From: Solirubrobacter soli DSM 22325
Lineage (GTDB): Bacteria; Actinomycetota; Thermoleophilia; Solirubrobacterales; Solirubrobacteraceae
DNA: 64,000 nucleotides
Assembly: GCF_000423665.1 (NCBI RefSeq)
Contig: NZ_AUIK01000023.1
Span: 124,001 to 188,000 of the forward strand
Direction of reading: 5' to 3'
In this document: one piece after another, positions 1 through 12,066 of the stretch
How positions within the stretch are numbered: position 1 is the stretch's first letter
Layout of the letters: the number at the start of each line of letters is the position of its first letter
The notes under the pieces: model-generated
What the model was told of the DNA's origin: nothing
Database searches by the model: none
Seen by the model: only the letters and a program-made list of their open reading frames with translations
Translations under genes and position numbers: made by a program

Positions 1-38
1 CCGTGGCCCAACCGCCGCGCGGACGGGACGCTGATCCC

Positions 39-548
39 ATGACCGAGACCCAGCTCGTCCGTGCCGCCGCCGCCCGCGACCCGCAGGCGGTCGCGACCCT
101 CTACAGGACCCACTTCGGCACGCTGCAGCGCCGTGCCCTCGCGATCACCGGCTGTCCCGAGGACGCCGCCGACGCGGCGCAGGACGCCCTCCTGGCCACG
201 TTCGCCCGCCTCCCGCAGCTCGACCCCGACACGGTCTGCTTCGGCGCCTACGCGACGACGGTCGCCCGCCACGAGGCCCTGAAGCGCCGCCGGGTGATCG
301 CCACGCCCGCCGAGCGCGTCCTTGTCGATGACCCACACACCCACCTCGAGCGCGCCGAGCTGCGCCAACGCGTCCGCACCGCGATCAAGCGCCTGCCGGA
401 ACGCCAGCGAACCGTGATCTTCCGCAACGACTTCGAGCAGGCGGACCGCAAGGACATCGCCGCCGAGCTCGGCCTGACCGAGAACGCCACCGGCCAGCTG
501 CTGTTCCGCGCGCGGCGGAACCTTCAGTCGAGCCTGGCGGCGAGCTGA
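39..548 (+). CDS. ECF-type RNA polymerase sigma factor
   Basis: Small sigma-70 family protein of 169 aa. The N-terminal half carries a region-2 helix pattern (DAADAAQDALLATF). The C-terminal half carries a region-4 helix-turn-helix (LPERQRTVIFRNDF, then DIAAELGLTENATGQLL). There is no region 1 or 3, as in ECF factors, and no anti-sigma gene is visible downstream. I chose the ATG at 39; a GTG at 3 is in frame and the true gene could begin before the window. Its last 25 bp overlap the end of the convergent LuxR-type gene. The target regulon is unknown. Confidence 0.8.
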   Translation: MTETQLVRAAAARDPQAVATLYRTHFGTLQRRALAITGCPEDAADAAQDALLATFARLPQLDPDTVCFGAYATTVARHEALKRRRVIATPAERVLVDDPHTHLERAELRQRVRTAIKRLPERQRTVIFRNDFEQADRKDIAAELGLTENATGQLLFRARRNLQSSLAAS

Positions 549-3208
549 GCCCGCGACGAGATGTCGAGCTTGCGGTAGGCGCTGGAGAGATGCATCTCCA
601 CCGTCTTCAGGGTCACGAACAGCTCCTGCGCGATCTCGCGGTTGCTCGCGCCGTCGGCCGCCAGCCGGGCCACGCGCGCCTCGGCCGCGGTCAGCAGGTG
701 CGCGCCATGGCCGCCGCGCTTGCGCGGCCGCGCGCCGGCGGCGGCGAGCTCGTCCAGCGCCTCGTCGACCAGCCCGCGCGCTCCCGCGGCTGACGCGAGC
801 TCCATCGCCTCCCGCAGCGGCTCCCGCGCGGCGGCCGGCGCCCCGCCGACCCGCTCCGCACGGCCGAGCGCAAGCAGCGCCCGCGCGCGCACGACCGGAT
901 GCGACACGCTCGCCGCCTCGTCCAGCCCTTCGACGGTCCGCAGCAGGAACGCACGCGTGATCAGCGCGTCGCCGGTCGCCGCCGGCGCCCCGAACGCCCG
1001 GGCCATGCGCAGCTGCTCCTCCGCCAGCGCGACGTCGGAGCCCGCCAGCGCCGCGGTCCTGCGCCACGGGAGGAAGACGGCGTTGTCGGTGAGCGTCGCG
1101 GCCGCCCGTTCGCCGGCTGCGCGCGCCGCGGCGAGCGTCTCCTCCGCCCGGCGCTGCGCGAGCAGGACACGCGCCCGCGCCAACTGGGCGAGCTCGTCGA
1201 CCGCGATCTGCGGGACCGGGTCGATCGACGCGGCCGCCGCTGCCGCCTCCTCCAGGCGCCCCTGCTCGAGCAGGATCTCGACGAGGAACTGCATCGACGC
1301 CGCGTTGCCGAATCGCCACGACGGGTGCTTGGAGAGCTCCAGCGACTGCAGCGCGTCCGCCTCCGCCGCCTGCAGCGCGCCGCTGCGCAGGTGCAGGCCC
1401 GCGCGCAGCACGAGCGCCAGCGCGTAGGTGACCAAGGCGCCCGTGCGCCGACCCAGCTCGACGGCGCGGTCGAGCTCCGTCCGCGCCTCGTTGAAGCGCT
1501 CCAGCAGGAGCAGCGCCCAGATCCCGTAGCCCCACGCGCCGGTGGTCGCGAGGTCCAGCGGCGCGCCGCAGAACCGCAGGGCGAGCTCGGGCGCGGGGAC
1601 GTTGCGGATCGCGAGCTCGTAGGCAACCGTGCCCGCGAGCAGCGGGTGGGTCGGCTCGACCGAGGCCATCTGATCCCGGAACGCCCGCGCCGCCGGCGAG
1701 TCGGTAAAGAGCGCGGCGGCGTGCAGCGCGGCCTGCTGTTCGGGGGTCGGCTCCCCGCCGAGGCTCGAAAGGACCTCGAAGGACCGGGCCGTCTCGCCCG
1801 CCATCCCGAGCGCGCCCGCGTACTGGAGCGTGATCGGGCCCGACGGGGCGACCGCGAGCGCGCGCTCGTAGTGGCGCAGCGCGCCGGGCAGGCCCGCGTG
1901 CGAGGCGGCGTCGCCGAGGCGCGCCAGCCGGCGGGCGAGCTGGGCGTCGTCGGCCGCGGGCTCGTCGATCGCGCGCGCCAGCAGGGACGCCGCGCTGTCC
2001 GGCGCTCCCAGCTCGAGCGAGCGCTCGGCGGCCTCCTCCAGCTCGCGGGCCGCCCAGGCGTGCCCGGTCGGCCCGGCGTGGAGGAGGTGTGCGGCGACCT
2101 GCTCGCCGGTCGCGCCCCGTTCGTGCAGCGCCGTGGCGGCGCGCAGGTGGGTCGCGGCGCGCTCGACGGGGGAGAGCAGGCGGTAGACGGAGGTGCGGAC
2201 GAGCGGGTGGACGAACCGCAGCCGCCCGTGGTCCTCCTCCAGCACGTTGGCTCGCAGCAGCGCGTCGACGGCGGCCGCCGGGTCCTCCACGCCCGCGAAG
2301 GCGACCGCCTCGGCGACGCTCACCCCATCGCCCAGCACCGAGACCGCCTGCGCGAGCCGCAGCGCGCCCGGCGGAGCTCCGCTCAGGGAGCGACGGACCC
2401 GCTGGCCGATCGGCCGGACCCCCAGGGCCTGCAGCTGCGCCGGCGTCGTGACGTTCCCGCGCGCCTCGGCCACGAGCGCGCGGAGCATCAGCGGGTTGCC
2501 GGCCGTGAGCGCATGGCACACGGGAGCGAGGCCCTCCGCGGCCTCGGGCCACGCCTGCGCGAGGTAGGCGGTCGTGGCCGCGGGGGACAGGCGGTCGACG
2601 TCGAGCAGCGGCACGTCCTCGAACATGTCCGCGAGCGCCTGGCGGTGCTCGACCTCGACCGCGGGACGCGTGGCGAGCACCTGCGCGACCGGCAGACCGT
2701 CGAGGCGGTGGCCGAGGAAGCGCAGGAAGCGCAGCGAGGGCTCGTCTGCGCGGTGGGCGTCGTCGACCGCGAGCAGGAGCGGGCCGAGCTGCTCGGACAG
2801 GTTCACGACGAGCCAGTAGAGGCCCTGCTGGCGGGCGAAGGACGCGTCATCACCCGCACCATCGCCCCGCGGGGAGAACACCTCGCGGGCCAGCTCGGCA
2901 GGCCCGTCCCAGACGCTGTCCGACGCCGTCCGCAGCACCGGCTCGAGCAACTGCCGGACCACGCCGAACGGGAACTCCTGCTCGAGCTCGTCCCCCCGCG
3001 CGCGCAGCACGCTGAGCCCGTTCACGGACCGGAGCAACTCCCGCAGGAGCAGGGATTTCCCGACCCCCGCCTCGCCCACCACGAGCACCGTGGTGCCCTC
3101 CCCGTCACGGACCTGCTCGAGGATGCGGCCGAGCTCGTCGAGCTGACGGTCGCGCTCGAGCAGCAACCCCGCCGGGCTGGGTGCGACGACGGGGTCGATC
3201 GTGGCCAC
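524..3208 (-). CDS. LuxR-family regulator with N-terminal AAA ATPase domain (LAL type)
   Basis: 894-aa cytoplasmic regulator of the large ATP-binding LuxR class. Walker A GEAGVGKS is at residues 45-52 and Walker B LLLAVDDAH at about 144-152. A long alanine-rich helical, TPR-like middle follows. A C-terminal LuxR HTH (LLTAAEARVARLAADG, then NREIAQELFVTLKTVEMHLS) occupies roughly the last 65 residues. Such proteins are thought to bind a ligand and ATP before activating transcription; the ligand cannot be read from sequence. It is divergent from dnaB with an 87-bp gap. Confidence 0.9.
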   Translation of the reverse strand: MATIDPVVAPSPAGLLLERDRQLDELGRILEQVRDGEGTTVLVVGEAGVGKSLLLRELLRSVNGLSVLRARGDELEQEFPFGVVRQLLEPVLRTASDSVWDGPAELAREVFSPRGDGAGDDASFARQQGLYWLVVNLSEQLGPLLLAVDDAHRADEPSLRFLRFLGHRLDGLPVAQVLATRPAVEVEHRQALADMFEDVPLLDVDRLSPAATTAYLAQAWPEAAEGLAPVCHALTAGNPLMLRALVAEARGNVTTPAQLQALGVRPIGQRVRRSLSGAPPGALRLAQAVSVLGDGVSVAEAVAFAGVEDPAAAVDALLRANVLEEDHGRLRFVHPLVRTSVYRLLSPVERAATHLRAATALHERGATGEQVAAHLLHAGPTGHAWAARELEEAAERSLELGAPDSAASLLARAIDEPAADDAQLARRLARLGDAASHAGLPGALRHYERALAVAPSGPITLQYAGALGMAGETARSFEVLSSLGGEPTPEQQAALHAAALFTDSPAARAFRDQMASVEPTHPLLAGTVAYELAIRNVPAPELALRFCGAPLDLATTGAWGYGIWALLLLERFNEARTELDRAVELGRRTGALVTYALALVLRAGLHLRSGALQAAEADALQSLELSKHPSWRFGNAASMQFLVEILLEQGRLEEAAAAAASIDPVPQIAVDELAQLARARVLLAQRRAEETLAAARAAGERAAATLTDNAVFLPWRRTAALAGSDVALAEEQLRMARAFGAPAATGDALITRAFLLRTVEGLDEAASVSHPVVRARALLALGRAERVGGAPAAAREPLREAMELASAAGARGLVDEALDELAAAGARPRKRGGHGAHLLTAAEARVARLAADGASNREIAQELFVTLKTVEMHLSSAYRKLDISSRAQLAARLD

Positions 3209-3279
3209 GCACCGAACCCTATTTCACGGCAAACCCCGCAGGGAGCGGGCAGAACGTGTGTTCGATCCGACCGGCGACT

Positions 3280-3285
3280 TAGACT
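3280..3285 (+). promoter_or_regulatory. Candidate -10 element of dnaB (TAGACT)
   Basis: TAGACT lies 10 nt before the dnaB ATG, which would put transcription start 3-4 nt before the start codon. No purine-rich ribosome binding site separates them. The same hexamer sits 11 nt before the purA ATG (5501-5506). No convincing -35 element is present. Confidence 0.4.
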
Positions 3286-3295
3286 CGACTGCCCG

Positions 3296-4681
3296 ATGAG
3301 CGCACCTCCCATCACCAACGGTCATGGCGATGGGTTCGCCGGCGGCCCGCTGGCGCCCCCGCAGAACCTCGAGGCCGAGCAGTCCGTGCTCGGCGCGGTG
3401 CTGTTGTCGGACACCGCGCTCCCGGCGCTGATCATCGAGGCGAACCTCGCGCCGCAGGACTTCTACCGCGACTCGCACGCCCGCATCTACGAGGCGATGC
3501 TCGACCTCAATACGCGCGGCGAGCCGGTCGAGGCACTGACCGTCATCGAGCACCTCAAGCAGGCCGGGGAGCTGGAGAGCGTCGGCGGCGCCGTGGCGGT
3601 CGAGCTGCTGGCCGGCTCCGTCCCCGCGGTCGGCAACCTGCGCAACTACGCCAAGATCGTCAAAGAGAACGCGATGCTGCGGCGGCTGCTGCACGCGTCT
3701 TACGACATCCAGGCGCAGGTGCTCAACCACGAGGCGCCGCCGCGCGACCTGGTCGACATGGCCGAGCGCGCGATCCTCGAGGTCGCCCACCAGGACTCGC
3801 GCAAGGACTTCCGCTCGGCCGACCAGCTGCTCAACGAGGAGCTGGACAAGCTCCAGAAGCTCTCGCTCGAGGGCAACCCGATGACCGGCACGCCCTCGGG
3901 GTTCGAGGACCTCGACCTGATCACGGGCGGCTTCCAGCCGGGCAACCTGATCATCCTCGCCGCGCGTCCGTCGATGGGCAAGTCGGCCTTGATGGTCAAC
4001 TTCGCCGAGAACGCGGCCCTGGCGTCCAACAAGGCCGTCGCGCTGTTCTCGCTCGAGATGTCCGAGGGGGAGCTCGCGCAGCGCTTCATCGCCTCGCAGG
4101 CGTCGATCAAGGGCGACGACCTGCGCAAGGGCCGCGTGCCGCAGTCGCGCTGGGGCAAGATCCTCGCCGCCTCGGGCCGTCTGGCCGAGTCCAAGCTCTT
4201 CGTCGACGACTCGTCGGATCTGAGCGTCCTCGACGTGCGCGCGAAGTGCCGGCGGCTGTCGCAGCAGAACCCGGACGGGCTCGGCCTCGTGCTGATCGAC
4301 TACCTGCAGCTGATGCGCGCGGGCGGCACGGTCGAGAACCGCGTCGAGCAGATCGGCATCATCTCGCGCGGCCTGAAGTCGCTCGCGCGCGAGCTCGAGG
4401 TGCCCGTGATCGCGCTGTCGCAGCTCAACCGCGGCGTCGAGCAGCGCACGGACAAGCGGCCGGTGCTGTCGGACCTGCGTGAGTCGGGCGCGATCGAGCA
4501 GGACGCCGACCTCGTGATGTTCGTCTACCGCGACGACTACTACGACAAGGAGTCCGAGCGCGAGGGGCTGGCGGACGTGATCATCGCCAAGCACCGCAAC
4601 GGCGGCCTGGGGACGGTCGAGCTGACGTTCCAGAAGGAGTTCCCGCGGTTCATGACGTACGTCGCGGACGATCGGTACTAG
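3296..4681 (+). CDS. dnaB: Replicative DNA helicase DnaB
   Basis: 461-aa hexameric replicative helicase that unwinds the fork ahead of DNA polymerase III. The N-terminal domain begins at about residue 20 (PPQNLEAEQSVLGAVLL). The RecA-like domain has Walker A ARPSMGKSA at about 223-231 and Walker B LIDYLQLM at about 333-340. DnaB motifs VIALSQLNRGVE and LRESGAIEQDADLVMF follow. No intein is seen. The ATG at 3296 starts at the conserved N-terminus; the open frame runs upstream antisense to the LuxR gene but is not coding there. The helicase-loader-like gene begins on the next base after the stop, so the two are probably cotranscribed. Confidence 0.97.
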   Translation: MSAPPITNGHGDGFAGGPLAPPQNLEAEQSVLGAVLLSDTALPALIIEANLAPQDFYRDSHARIYEAMLDLNTRGEPVEALTVIEHLKQAGELESVGGAVAVELLAGSVPAVGNLRNYAKIVKENAMLRRLLHASYDIQAQVLNHEAPPRDLVDMAERAILEVAHQDSRKDFRSADQLLNEELDKLQKLSLEGNPMTGTPSGFEDLDLITGGFQPGNLIILAARPSMGKSALMVNFAENAALASNKAVALFSLEMSEGELAQRFIASQASIKGDDLRKGRVPQSRWGKILAASGRLAESKLFVDDSSDLSVLDVRAKCRRLSQQNPDGLGLVLIDYLQLMRAGGTVENRVEQIGIISRGLKSLARELEVPVIALSQLNRGVEQRTDKRPVLSDLRESGAIEQDADLVMFVYRDDYYDKESEREGLADVIIAKHRNGGLGTVELTFQKEFPRFMTYVADDRY

Positions 4682-7418
<2,737 letters not shown>

Positions 7419-7428
7419 GAGGACAACG

Positions 7429-8412
7429 CTACCTGCGCGTCGCGTCCAAGTTCTCCTGGAGCTGTGAGAGCACCCGCACGACCCGCAGGCCCGCCTCTCC
7501 GTCCGAACGCGGCTGCGTTCCCGTACGGATGCACTCGACGAAGTGCTCGCACTCGATCCGCAGCGGCTCGCGGTTGGAGATCCGCGGGCTGTGGATGTCT
7601 CCCGAGCGGGTGATGTACTCGCCGTAGGAGTGCGTGTCCTCGTCGAAGCCCTTGTCGTAGATGGTGACCTTGCGCTCGAGCTCCATGTCGTCGAACGTGG
7701 CCATCCGCTTCGCGCCCACGATCGTGAAGCTGCGGGTCTTGTGCGGGTCCAGCCAGGACATGTGCAGGTGCGCGGCGACGCCGGACGGGAACCGCAAGAA
7801 CGAGAACACGACGTCCTCGACGCCCGGCCGCGTGTAGGCCTCCCCGCGCGCCTCGACGAAGTCCGGGTCCTGGCCGGCCAGATGCAGGACCACCGAGATG
7901 TCGTGCGCGCCCAGCGACCAGAGCGCGTTCTCGTCGCTGCGCAGCTTCCCGAGGTTGAGGCGGTGGCTGTAGATGTAGTGGATGTCGCCGAGCTCGCCGG
8001 AGTCCGAGATCGCCTTCAGCTTCTCGACCCCGGGGTGGTAGACGAGCAGGTGGCCGACCATCAGGATCCGGCCGCTGCGCTGCGCCGCCGCGACCGCCCG
8101 CTCGGCGTCCTGGACCGTGTAGGCCAGCGGCTTCTCCACCAGGCAGTGCTTGCCGGCATCGAGGACCTTCTCCGCCAGCGGGCCGTGGGTGGGAACCGGG
8201 GTGGCGAGCACGACGGCATCGAGCATGTCGTCGTCGAGGAGGTCGTCCAGGTCGGCCGTGAAGCGGGCGGTCTGGAACGACGGCGCCCAGCGGGCGCGGG
8301 CCTCGTCGGACGCGTCACAGCACCACGCGAGCTCGACGCCCGGGATCGCCGCGAAGTTGCGCGCGAGGTTGGGACCCCAGTAGCCGAGGCCGACGACGCC
8401 GACCCGGGTCAC
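7429..8412 (-). CDS. Gfo/Idh/MocA-family NAD(P)-dependent oxidoreductase
   Basis: 327 aa. An N-terminal Rossmann fold opens with VGVVGLGYWGPNLARNF. The family motif VEKPLAYT comes at about residues 92-99, followed by the C-terminal alpha/beta substrate domain. Members oxidise or reduce sugars, inositols or nucleotide-sugar intermediates. The best resemblance is to sugar-nucleotide dehydrogenases, but no sugar-pathway neighbours support a specific substrate. The start is GTG at 8412 with GGGGTGA as ribosome binding site 6-7 nt upstream. Confidence 0.88.
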   Translation of the reverse strand: MTRVGVVGLGYWGPNLARNFAAIPGVELAWCCDASDEARARWAPSFQTARFTADLDDLLDDDMLDAVVLATPVPTHGPLAEKVLDAGKHCLVEKPLAYTVQDAERAVAAAQRSGRILMVGHLLVYHPGVEKLKAISDSGELGDIHYIYSHRLNLGKLRSDENALWSLGAHDISVVLHLAGQDPDFVEARGEAYTRPGVEDVVFSFLRFPSGVAAHLHMSWLDPHKTRSFTIVGAKRMATFDDMELERKVTIYDKGFDEDTHSYGEYITRSGDIHSPRISNREPLRIECEHFVECIRTGTQPRSDGEAGLRVVRVLSQLQENLDATRR

Positions 8413-8449
8413 GTTAATTCACCCCACATGCACGGGTAATACGTAGCGC

Positions 8450-8533
8450 ATGGGTCGCATCCGAGGGATTGTCCGGCACGTCGTCTGGTACGTGGACTAC
8501 GCGTGCGGCGGCGAGCCGCGTCGGCGACGCTAG
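8450..8533 (+). CDS. Possible 27-codon small ORF
   Basis: A 27-residue reading frame beginning MGRIRGIVRHVVWYV and ending in a basic tail. Its ATG is 7 nt after a TAATAC hexamer (8437-8442), the spacing of a leaderless transcript. The stop is part of a CTAG shared with the stop of the convergent aminotransferase. There is no homology argument, and it may be chance. Confidence 0.2.
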   Translation: MGRIRGIVRHVVWYVDYACGGEPRRRR

Positions 8534-9318
8534 ACGGCAGCACCCAGCTCCCGCTCGATCGCCTGATCCATGATCTCGCGCGTGCGGAGCGTGACCGCGC
8601 CCGGCGCCGCCGGGAGCTCGAGCTCGTCGATCGAGGCGATCGGCATGACCGTGCGCGTCGTGGACGCGATGAACGCCTCCTCGGCGTGGCGCAGGTCGTC
8701 GAGCGTGCACGTCTCCTCGATCACGTCGGTCTCGGCGAGGAGCCGCTGGCGGGTGATCGAGCCCAGAATGCGCTCCGAGAGCGGCGGCGTGTAGAGACGC
8801 TGGTTGCGGACCCAGAAGAACGACCACGTCGGGCCCTCGAGCACCCGGCCGTGCGGCGAGACCAGCAACGCCTCGTCGTAGCCGCCCTCCCTCGCGATCC
8901 GCGTCGCCAGCATGTTGCCGGCGTACGAGAGGGTCTTGAGGCCGTCCAGGACGCGGTTGGGCGCGTAGGTGATCGTCGCGACGCGCGCGAGCGCCTTGTG
9001 GCGCGGGGCGGGCTCGACGATCGAGATCCGGCGGCCGCCGCGGGTCAGCACGAGGCGCAGCAGCGAGTCGGTGGGTCCGTTCGCCTCCAGCAGCGCGGCG
9101 ATCTCGGGGCGCCACGCGTCGAGGTCGAGCGGCAGCCGCAAGCCCTCGCAGGTGCGGCCGAGCCGCTCCAGGTGATCCTCGAACGCGAACGGGCGGCCCT
9201 GGTAGAGGCGCATGACCTCGAAGGCGCCGTCGCCCCTGAGAAGGCCTTCGTCCGAGACAGGGATCCTCGCCTCCTCGGCGGGCCCGATAGCACCGTCGAC
9301 GCTGGCGAGCATGCCCAT
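8530..9318 (-). CDS. Class IV aminotransferase (BCAT/aminodeoxychorismate lyase fold)
   Basis: 262-aa PLP enzyme. It shows an N-terminal DEGLLRGDGAFEVMRLYQG motif, the lysine region LKTLSYAGNMLA that holds the PLP-binding lysine, and the GYDEALLVSPHGRVLEGPTWSFF segment. The family covers branched-chain aminotransferase, D-amino acid aminotransferase and 4-amino-4-deoxychorismate lyase. At 262 aa it is closer to the lyase/DAAT size. No pab genes are adjacent, so the substrate is left open. Confidence 0.87.
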   Translation of the reverse strand: MGMLASVDGAIGPAEEARIPVSDEGLLRGDGAFEVMRLYQGRPFAFEDHLERLGRTCEGLRLPLDLDAWRPEIAALLEANGPTDSLLRLVLTRGGRRISIVEPAPRHKALARVATITYAPNRVLDGLKTLSYAGNMLATRIAREGGYDEALLVSPHGRVLEGPTWSFFWVRNQRLYTPPLSERILGSITRQRLLAETDVIEETCTLDDLRHAEEAFIASTTRTVMPIASIDELELPAAPGAVTLRTREIMDQAIERELGAAV

Positions 9319-9322
9319 GAGG

Positions 9323-11047
9323 TTACTTGCAGGCCGTGTAGCGCCGTTTCTCGGTCAGTCCTTTGCCCTTCGTGAGCGTGATCGTGACGGTGAGCGTGAA
9401 CGTGCCCTTGGGCAGCTTGCGCAGGTAGAGCGGCTTCTTGAGCTGCTTGCCCTTGACCGTCGCGACCTTCTTGGCGTTGACCTTCACCGTGACCGTCTTG
9501 ACCGTGTAGCCCTTCGGGGGCTTCTTGAACTTGATCGTGAGCTTGCGGCCGCGGATGCACTTGGAGGCCGCGGGGAGGGTGGTGAAGTCGGCGATCGCGC
9601 TGGGGGGTGCTTGGGTGGGCGTCGGCGTGGGCGTGGAGGTCGGGGTGGCAGTCGGGGTCGGGGTCGCCGGGAGCGGGTCGGGCGTTGCGCTCGGAGTGGC
9701 CGTCGCCGTCGCAGTGGGTGTCGCCGTGGGCGTCGCGGCGCACGTGGTCGACGGCTTCGTCGAGATGACTTCCGTGCGCTCGTTGCTGCCGCCATGCACG
9801 CCCCACGCGAGATAGAAGTCGTTCCCCCCGCCGCCGGCCTCCGGGTCGCGGAACTGATCGCTGCTCGTGCCCGGCGGCGAGACGCGCGCGATCGCGGGCC
9901 ACGCAGCCGAGAGCGACGACGCGATCACGGCGTGCGTCTCCGGGTCGTTCCCCGCCGTTCCCGCCACGAGGATCTCGCCGACGCCGTTGACCGCCACCGT
10001 CGGCCCGTACACCGCGAACGGCTTCGGCGTGTCCCAACTCGTCCCGTTGAACCGCGACACCACGGTCTCGATGACGAACGACTGCGTCCGCCGCTCCCAC
10101 GCCGCCACGAGGCCGCCCGGATGGCGGACGAGCGCCTTTGTGTTCCGGAGCCGCCACTGCTGCGCGTTCGGCTCGTCGTCGCCGAGTTGCTGGTTCGTCG
10201 CGCCCCAGGCGCCGTTGCTGCCCGTGTTCACGCGCAGCGCGTCGGTGACGTTCTCGTTGAACGAGGCCATCGCCACCGTCCGCCCGCCACCGTCGAACTC
10301 CACCATCAGGTCCTTGATCGTGTTCTGGAACGTGTTCTCGATGACCTTGACCTCCCCGCCCCAACTCCCGCCCGCGGAGTGGTACTTCGAGTACACGTAG
10401 CCGGGCGTCGTCTGCTGATACAGCAGCACCGCGTCCCCCGTGGCGCTCATCGCGACGTCGTGGCGCAGCATCGGGTTGGCGACCTTCTCCGGCGCCCCCC
10501 ACGCGCCGCCGGCGGGCCGGAACGAGGCCCAGATCCCGCCCGGCGTCGGGTCCGCCCACACCGCTACCGCGGCCCCGCCGTCGCTGAGCGCGAACTGGAC
10601 GTTCGAGATGTCCGAGTCACTCACGATGGTCTGCGGCTGCTCCCACGAGCCGCCTGGCCCGCGGATCGCCGAGTAGTGCGTGTCGGTGTTGCCGTCCTCC
10701 ACCCGCCACACGGCCATCGCCGTCCCGTTCGCCGCGAACTCGATCCCGGTGCCGAAGAAGTTCGCCGCGGGCGTCCCCAGCAACGTCCGCTGCCACGTCG
10801 TGCCGCAGCGCTCGTAGATCGCCAGCTGGTCGTCACCTTTGCTGTTGCGGGCAAACGACGCCCACAGCGCGTTGCCGTTGGCGTCGACCGCCAACTGCGA
10901 GGCGTCGTCATTGAACAACCCGGGCGGCCGTGTCGTCGAGTCGGCAACCTCCACCGCCCCCCACGGGTCCGCTGAGACCGCGAGCGCCGCCGGCACCACC
11001 CCGAACACGACGATCGCGATTGCGGGGAGCAGGCGGCGTAGTCTCAT
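9323..11047 (-). CDS. Exported protein with propeller-like repeats, Thr/Pro linker and C-terminal Ig-like domain
   Basis: 574 aa from the ATG at 11047; the frame stays open upstream but the signal peptide (RRLLPAIAIVVFGVVPAALAV) begins here. The mature part has repeated segments around GGSWG/GGAWGAPE and NGVGEILVAG, typical of sialidase-like or WD/Kelch-like blades. A Thr-Pro-Ala-rich linker follows at roughly residues 440-490. A lysine-rich beta domain at the C-terminus ends in LTEKRRYTACK. It is probably secreted or surface-attached. No enzyme motif is recognisable. The last domain resembles the C-terminus of the RTX-type protein at 35.3-36.6 kb. Confidence 0.75.
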   Translation of the reverse strand: MRLRRLLPAIAIVVFGVVPAALAVSADPWGAVEVADSTTRPPGLFNDDASQLAVDANGNALWASFARNSKGDDQLAIYERCGTTWQRTLLGTPAANFFGTGIEFAANGTAMAVWRVEDGNTDTHYSAIRGPGGSWEQPQTIVSDSDISNVQFALSDGGAAVAVWADPTPGGIWASFRPAGGAWGAPEKVANPMLRHDVAMSATGDAVLLYQQTTPGYVYSKYHSAGGSWGGEVKVIENTFQNTIKDLMVEFDGGGRTVAMASFNENVTDALRVNTGSNGAWGATNQQLGDDEPNAQQWRLRNTKALVRHPGGLVAAWERRTQSFVIETVVSRFNGTSWDTPKPFAVYGPTVAVNGVGEILVAGTAGNDPETHAVIASSLSAAWPAIARVSPPGTSSDQFRDPEAGGGGNDFYLAWGVHGGSNERTEVISTKPSTTCAATPTATPTATATATPSATPDPLPATPTPTATPTSTPTPTPTQAPPSAIADFTTLPAASKCIRGRKLTIKFKKPPKGYTVKTVTVKVNAKKVATVKGKQLKKPLYLRKLPKGTFTLTVTITLTKGKGLTEKRRYTACK

Positions 11048-11452
11048 CTGCGCCCCATCCTCTTCGTGCGTTGTGCAACGAGTCAAGCCCGCGCGGCTAG
11101 CCATTCGGGCAGCGGTTGCCCCATGGCCTCGAACGACGAGGTGAGTCGAGCTCGTCACGGATTCCGAGACGCGGCCGACACGCCTGGAGTCGGCGGCCCG
11201 CGTCCGGGTGATCGACGACGCTCTTGCGGAACCGGGCCGGCAGGTTGAGCGGCAACGCGCCAGCAACGCCAAGAGGGCTAAAGGTCTTCGTCCGCGCTGC
11301 CGATATCTCCGTTAGACCGCCCGCCGAGGCGGTCTTTTGCGTTCTCGGCGACCAGGCGCGCGTGATGGGCCCTGCGCTCCGTCCTGACTGGCCCGATCGT
11401 CGTCCTGCGGCGCTGACGTCCGTCCGGCGGCCGCCGCGTCCACGCCGATGGC
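11048..11452. other. Non-coding decayed region downstream of an integrase remnant
   Basis: No credible gene is seen on either strand. It holds a diverged copy of the 78-bp repeat family (about 11125-11200; the minus strand reads a similar CTCGGAATCC...CTCACCT pattern) and one hairpin-T-run terminator at 11314-11338. The rest looks like eroded sequence. Confidence 0.5.
11314..11338 (+). terminator. Rho-independent terminator
   Basis: AGACCGCC (11314-11321) and GGCGGTCT (11328-11335) form an 8-bp stem with a 6-nt loop, followed by TTT. No gene on this strand ends just upstream, so it may be a leftover of the degraded element. Confidence 0.55.
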
Positions 11453-11530
11453 GATCGCGAGGCCAGGTGAGCCGGGTTCGTCGCGGATTCCCAGACGCAG
11501 CCGGCGCACCTCGCGTCGGCGTGCCCGCTT
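11453..11530. repeat. 78-bp direct repeat, copy A
   Basis: The segment from GATCGCGAGGCCAGGTG to GCCCGCTT is repeated exactly 500 bp further on (11953-12030) with only 3 mismatches, in the same orientation. The decayed integrase reading frame stops abruptly at the 11530 edge of this copy. Confidence 0.85.
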
Positions 11531-11952
11531 CGACGTCGGACCGGCGCAGCGCGACGAGCTCGCCGCGGCGGAGGCCTGTGAACGCCGCGGCGACGTAGAT
11601 CACGCCGTCCTGATCAGACTCGGCCTCGCCGACCAAAGCCATGATCTCCTCCGGCGAGAACACCTCGATGGCGGTCGAGCGCCTGTGGCGCGGCTTCTCG
11701 ACGTCGGCCATGGGGTTAGCCGGGAGCCGAAGGACGCGACGGGCCCGAGCCATCCCGCCGTTCAGGCCTCGATGCGCTTGGTTGTCCCGTCCTCGAGCCG
11801 GAGAGACCCGAACGCCGCCGAGAGGTGGACCCGGATCACGGAGCGGAAGTCGCAGAGGGTCGACGGCTTGCGGTCCCTGCATGCGCCTGGCCGAGCACAT
11901 CGCGTAGCCATCCCTTGGGGGCCGCGCTTGGTGAAGTACCGCGCTCGCCGCC
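11529..11952 (-). pseudogene. Degraded tyrosine recombinase (phage-type integrase)
   Basis: Pieces of one integrase are readable in different minus-strand frames. Near 11920 is an arm-binding-like start (RARYFTKRG). At about 11767-11880 is a core-binding segment (DRKPSTLCDFRSVIRVHLSA, then FGSLRLEDGTTKRIEA). At 11529-11750 is the catalytic domain start (ADVEKPRHRRSTAIEVFSPE, then FTGLRRGELVALRRSDV, holding the first catalytic Arg). The C-terminal H-x-x-R and Tyr region is absent. Frameshifts and the repeat at each end show it is dead. It lies downstream of the 3' end of tRNA-Lys, the usual target of such integrases. Confidence 0.75.
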
Positions 11953-12030
11953 GATCGCGAGGCCAGGTGCGCCGGGTTCGTCGCGGATTCCCAGACGCAG
12001 CCGGCGCACCTCGCGTCGCCGCGCCCGCTT
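11953..12030. repeat. 78-bp direct repeat, copy B
   Basis: Second copy of the repeat at 11453-11530. The integrase remnant begins at its inner edge. It lies 37 bp beyond the 3' end of tRNA-Lys and touches the tRNA terminator. Confidence 0.85.
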
Positions 12031-12037
12031 AAACGAC

Positions 12038-12061
12038 GAAACCGCGCCGTAGCGCGGTTTC
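12038..12061 (-). terminator. Terminator of tRNA-Lys
   Basis: GAAACCGCG and CGCGGTTTC form a perfect 9-bp stem with a 6-nt loop, 5 bp beyond the tRNA 3' end on the minus strand. T-containing sequence follows. Confidence 0.7.
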
Positions 12062-12066
12062 GGAAG

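Noticed and set aside
899..3295. Plus-strand open frame running into dnaB
   Set aside because: It is antisense to the LuxR gene, arginine-rich, and continuous only because of GC bias; DnaB homology begins at 3296.
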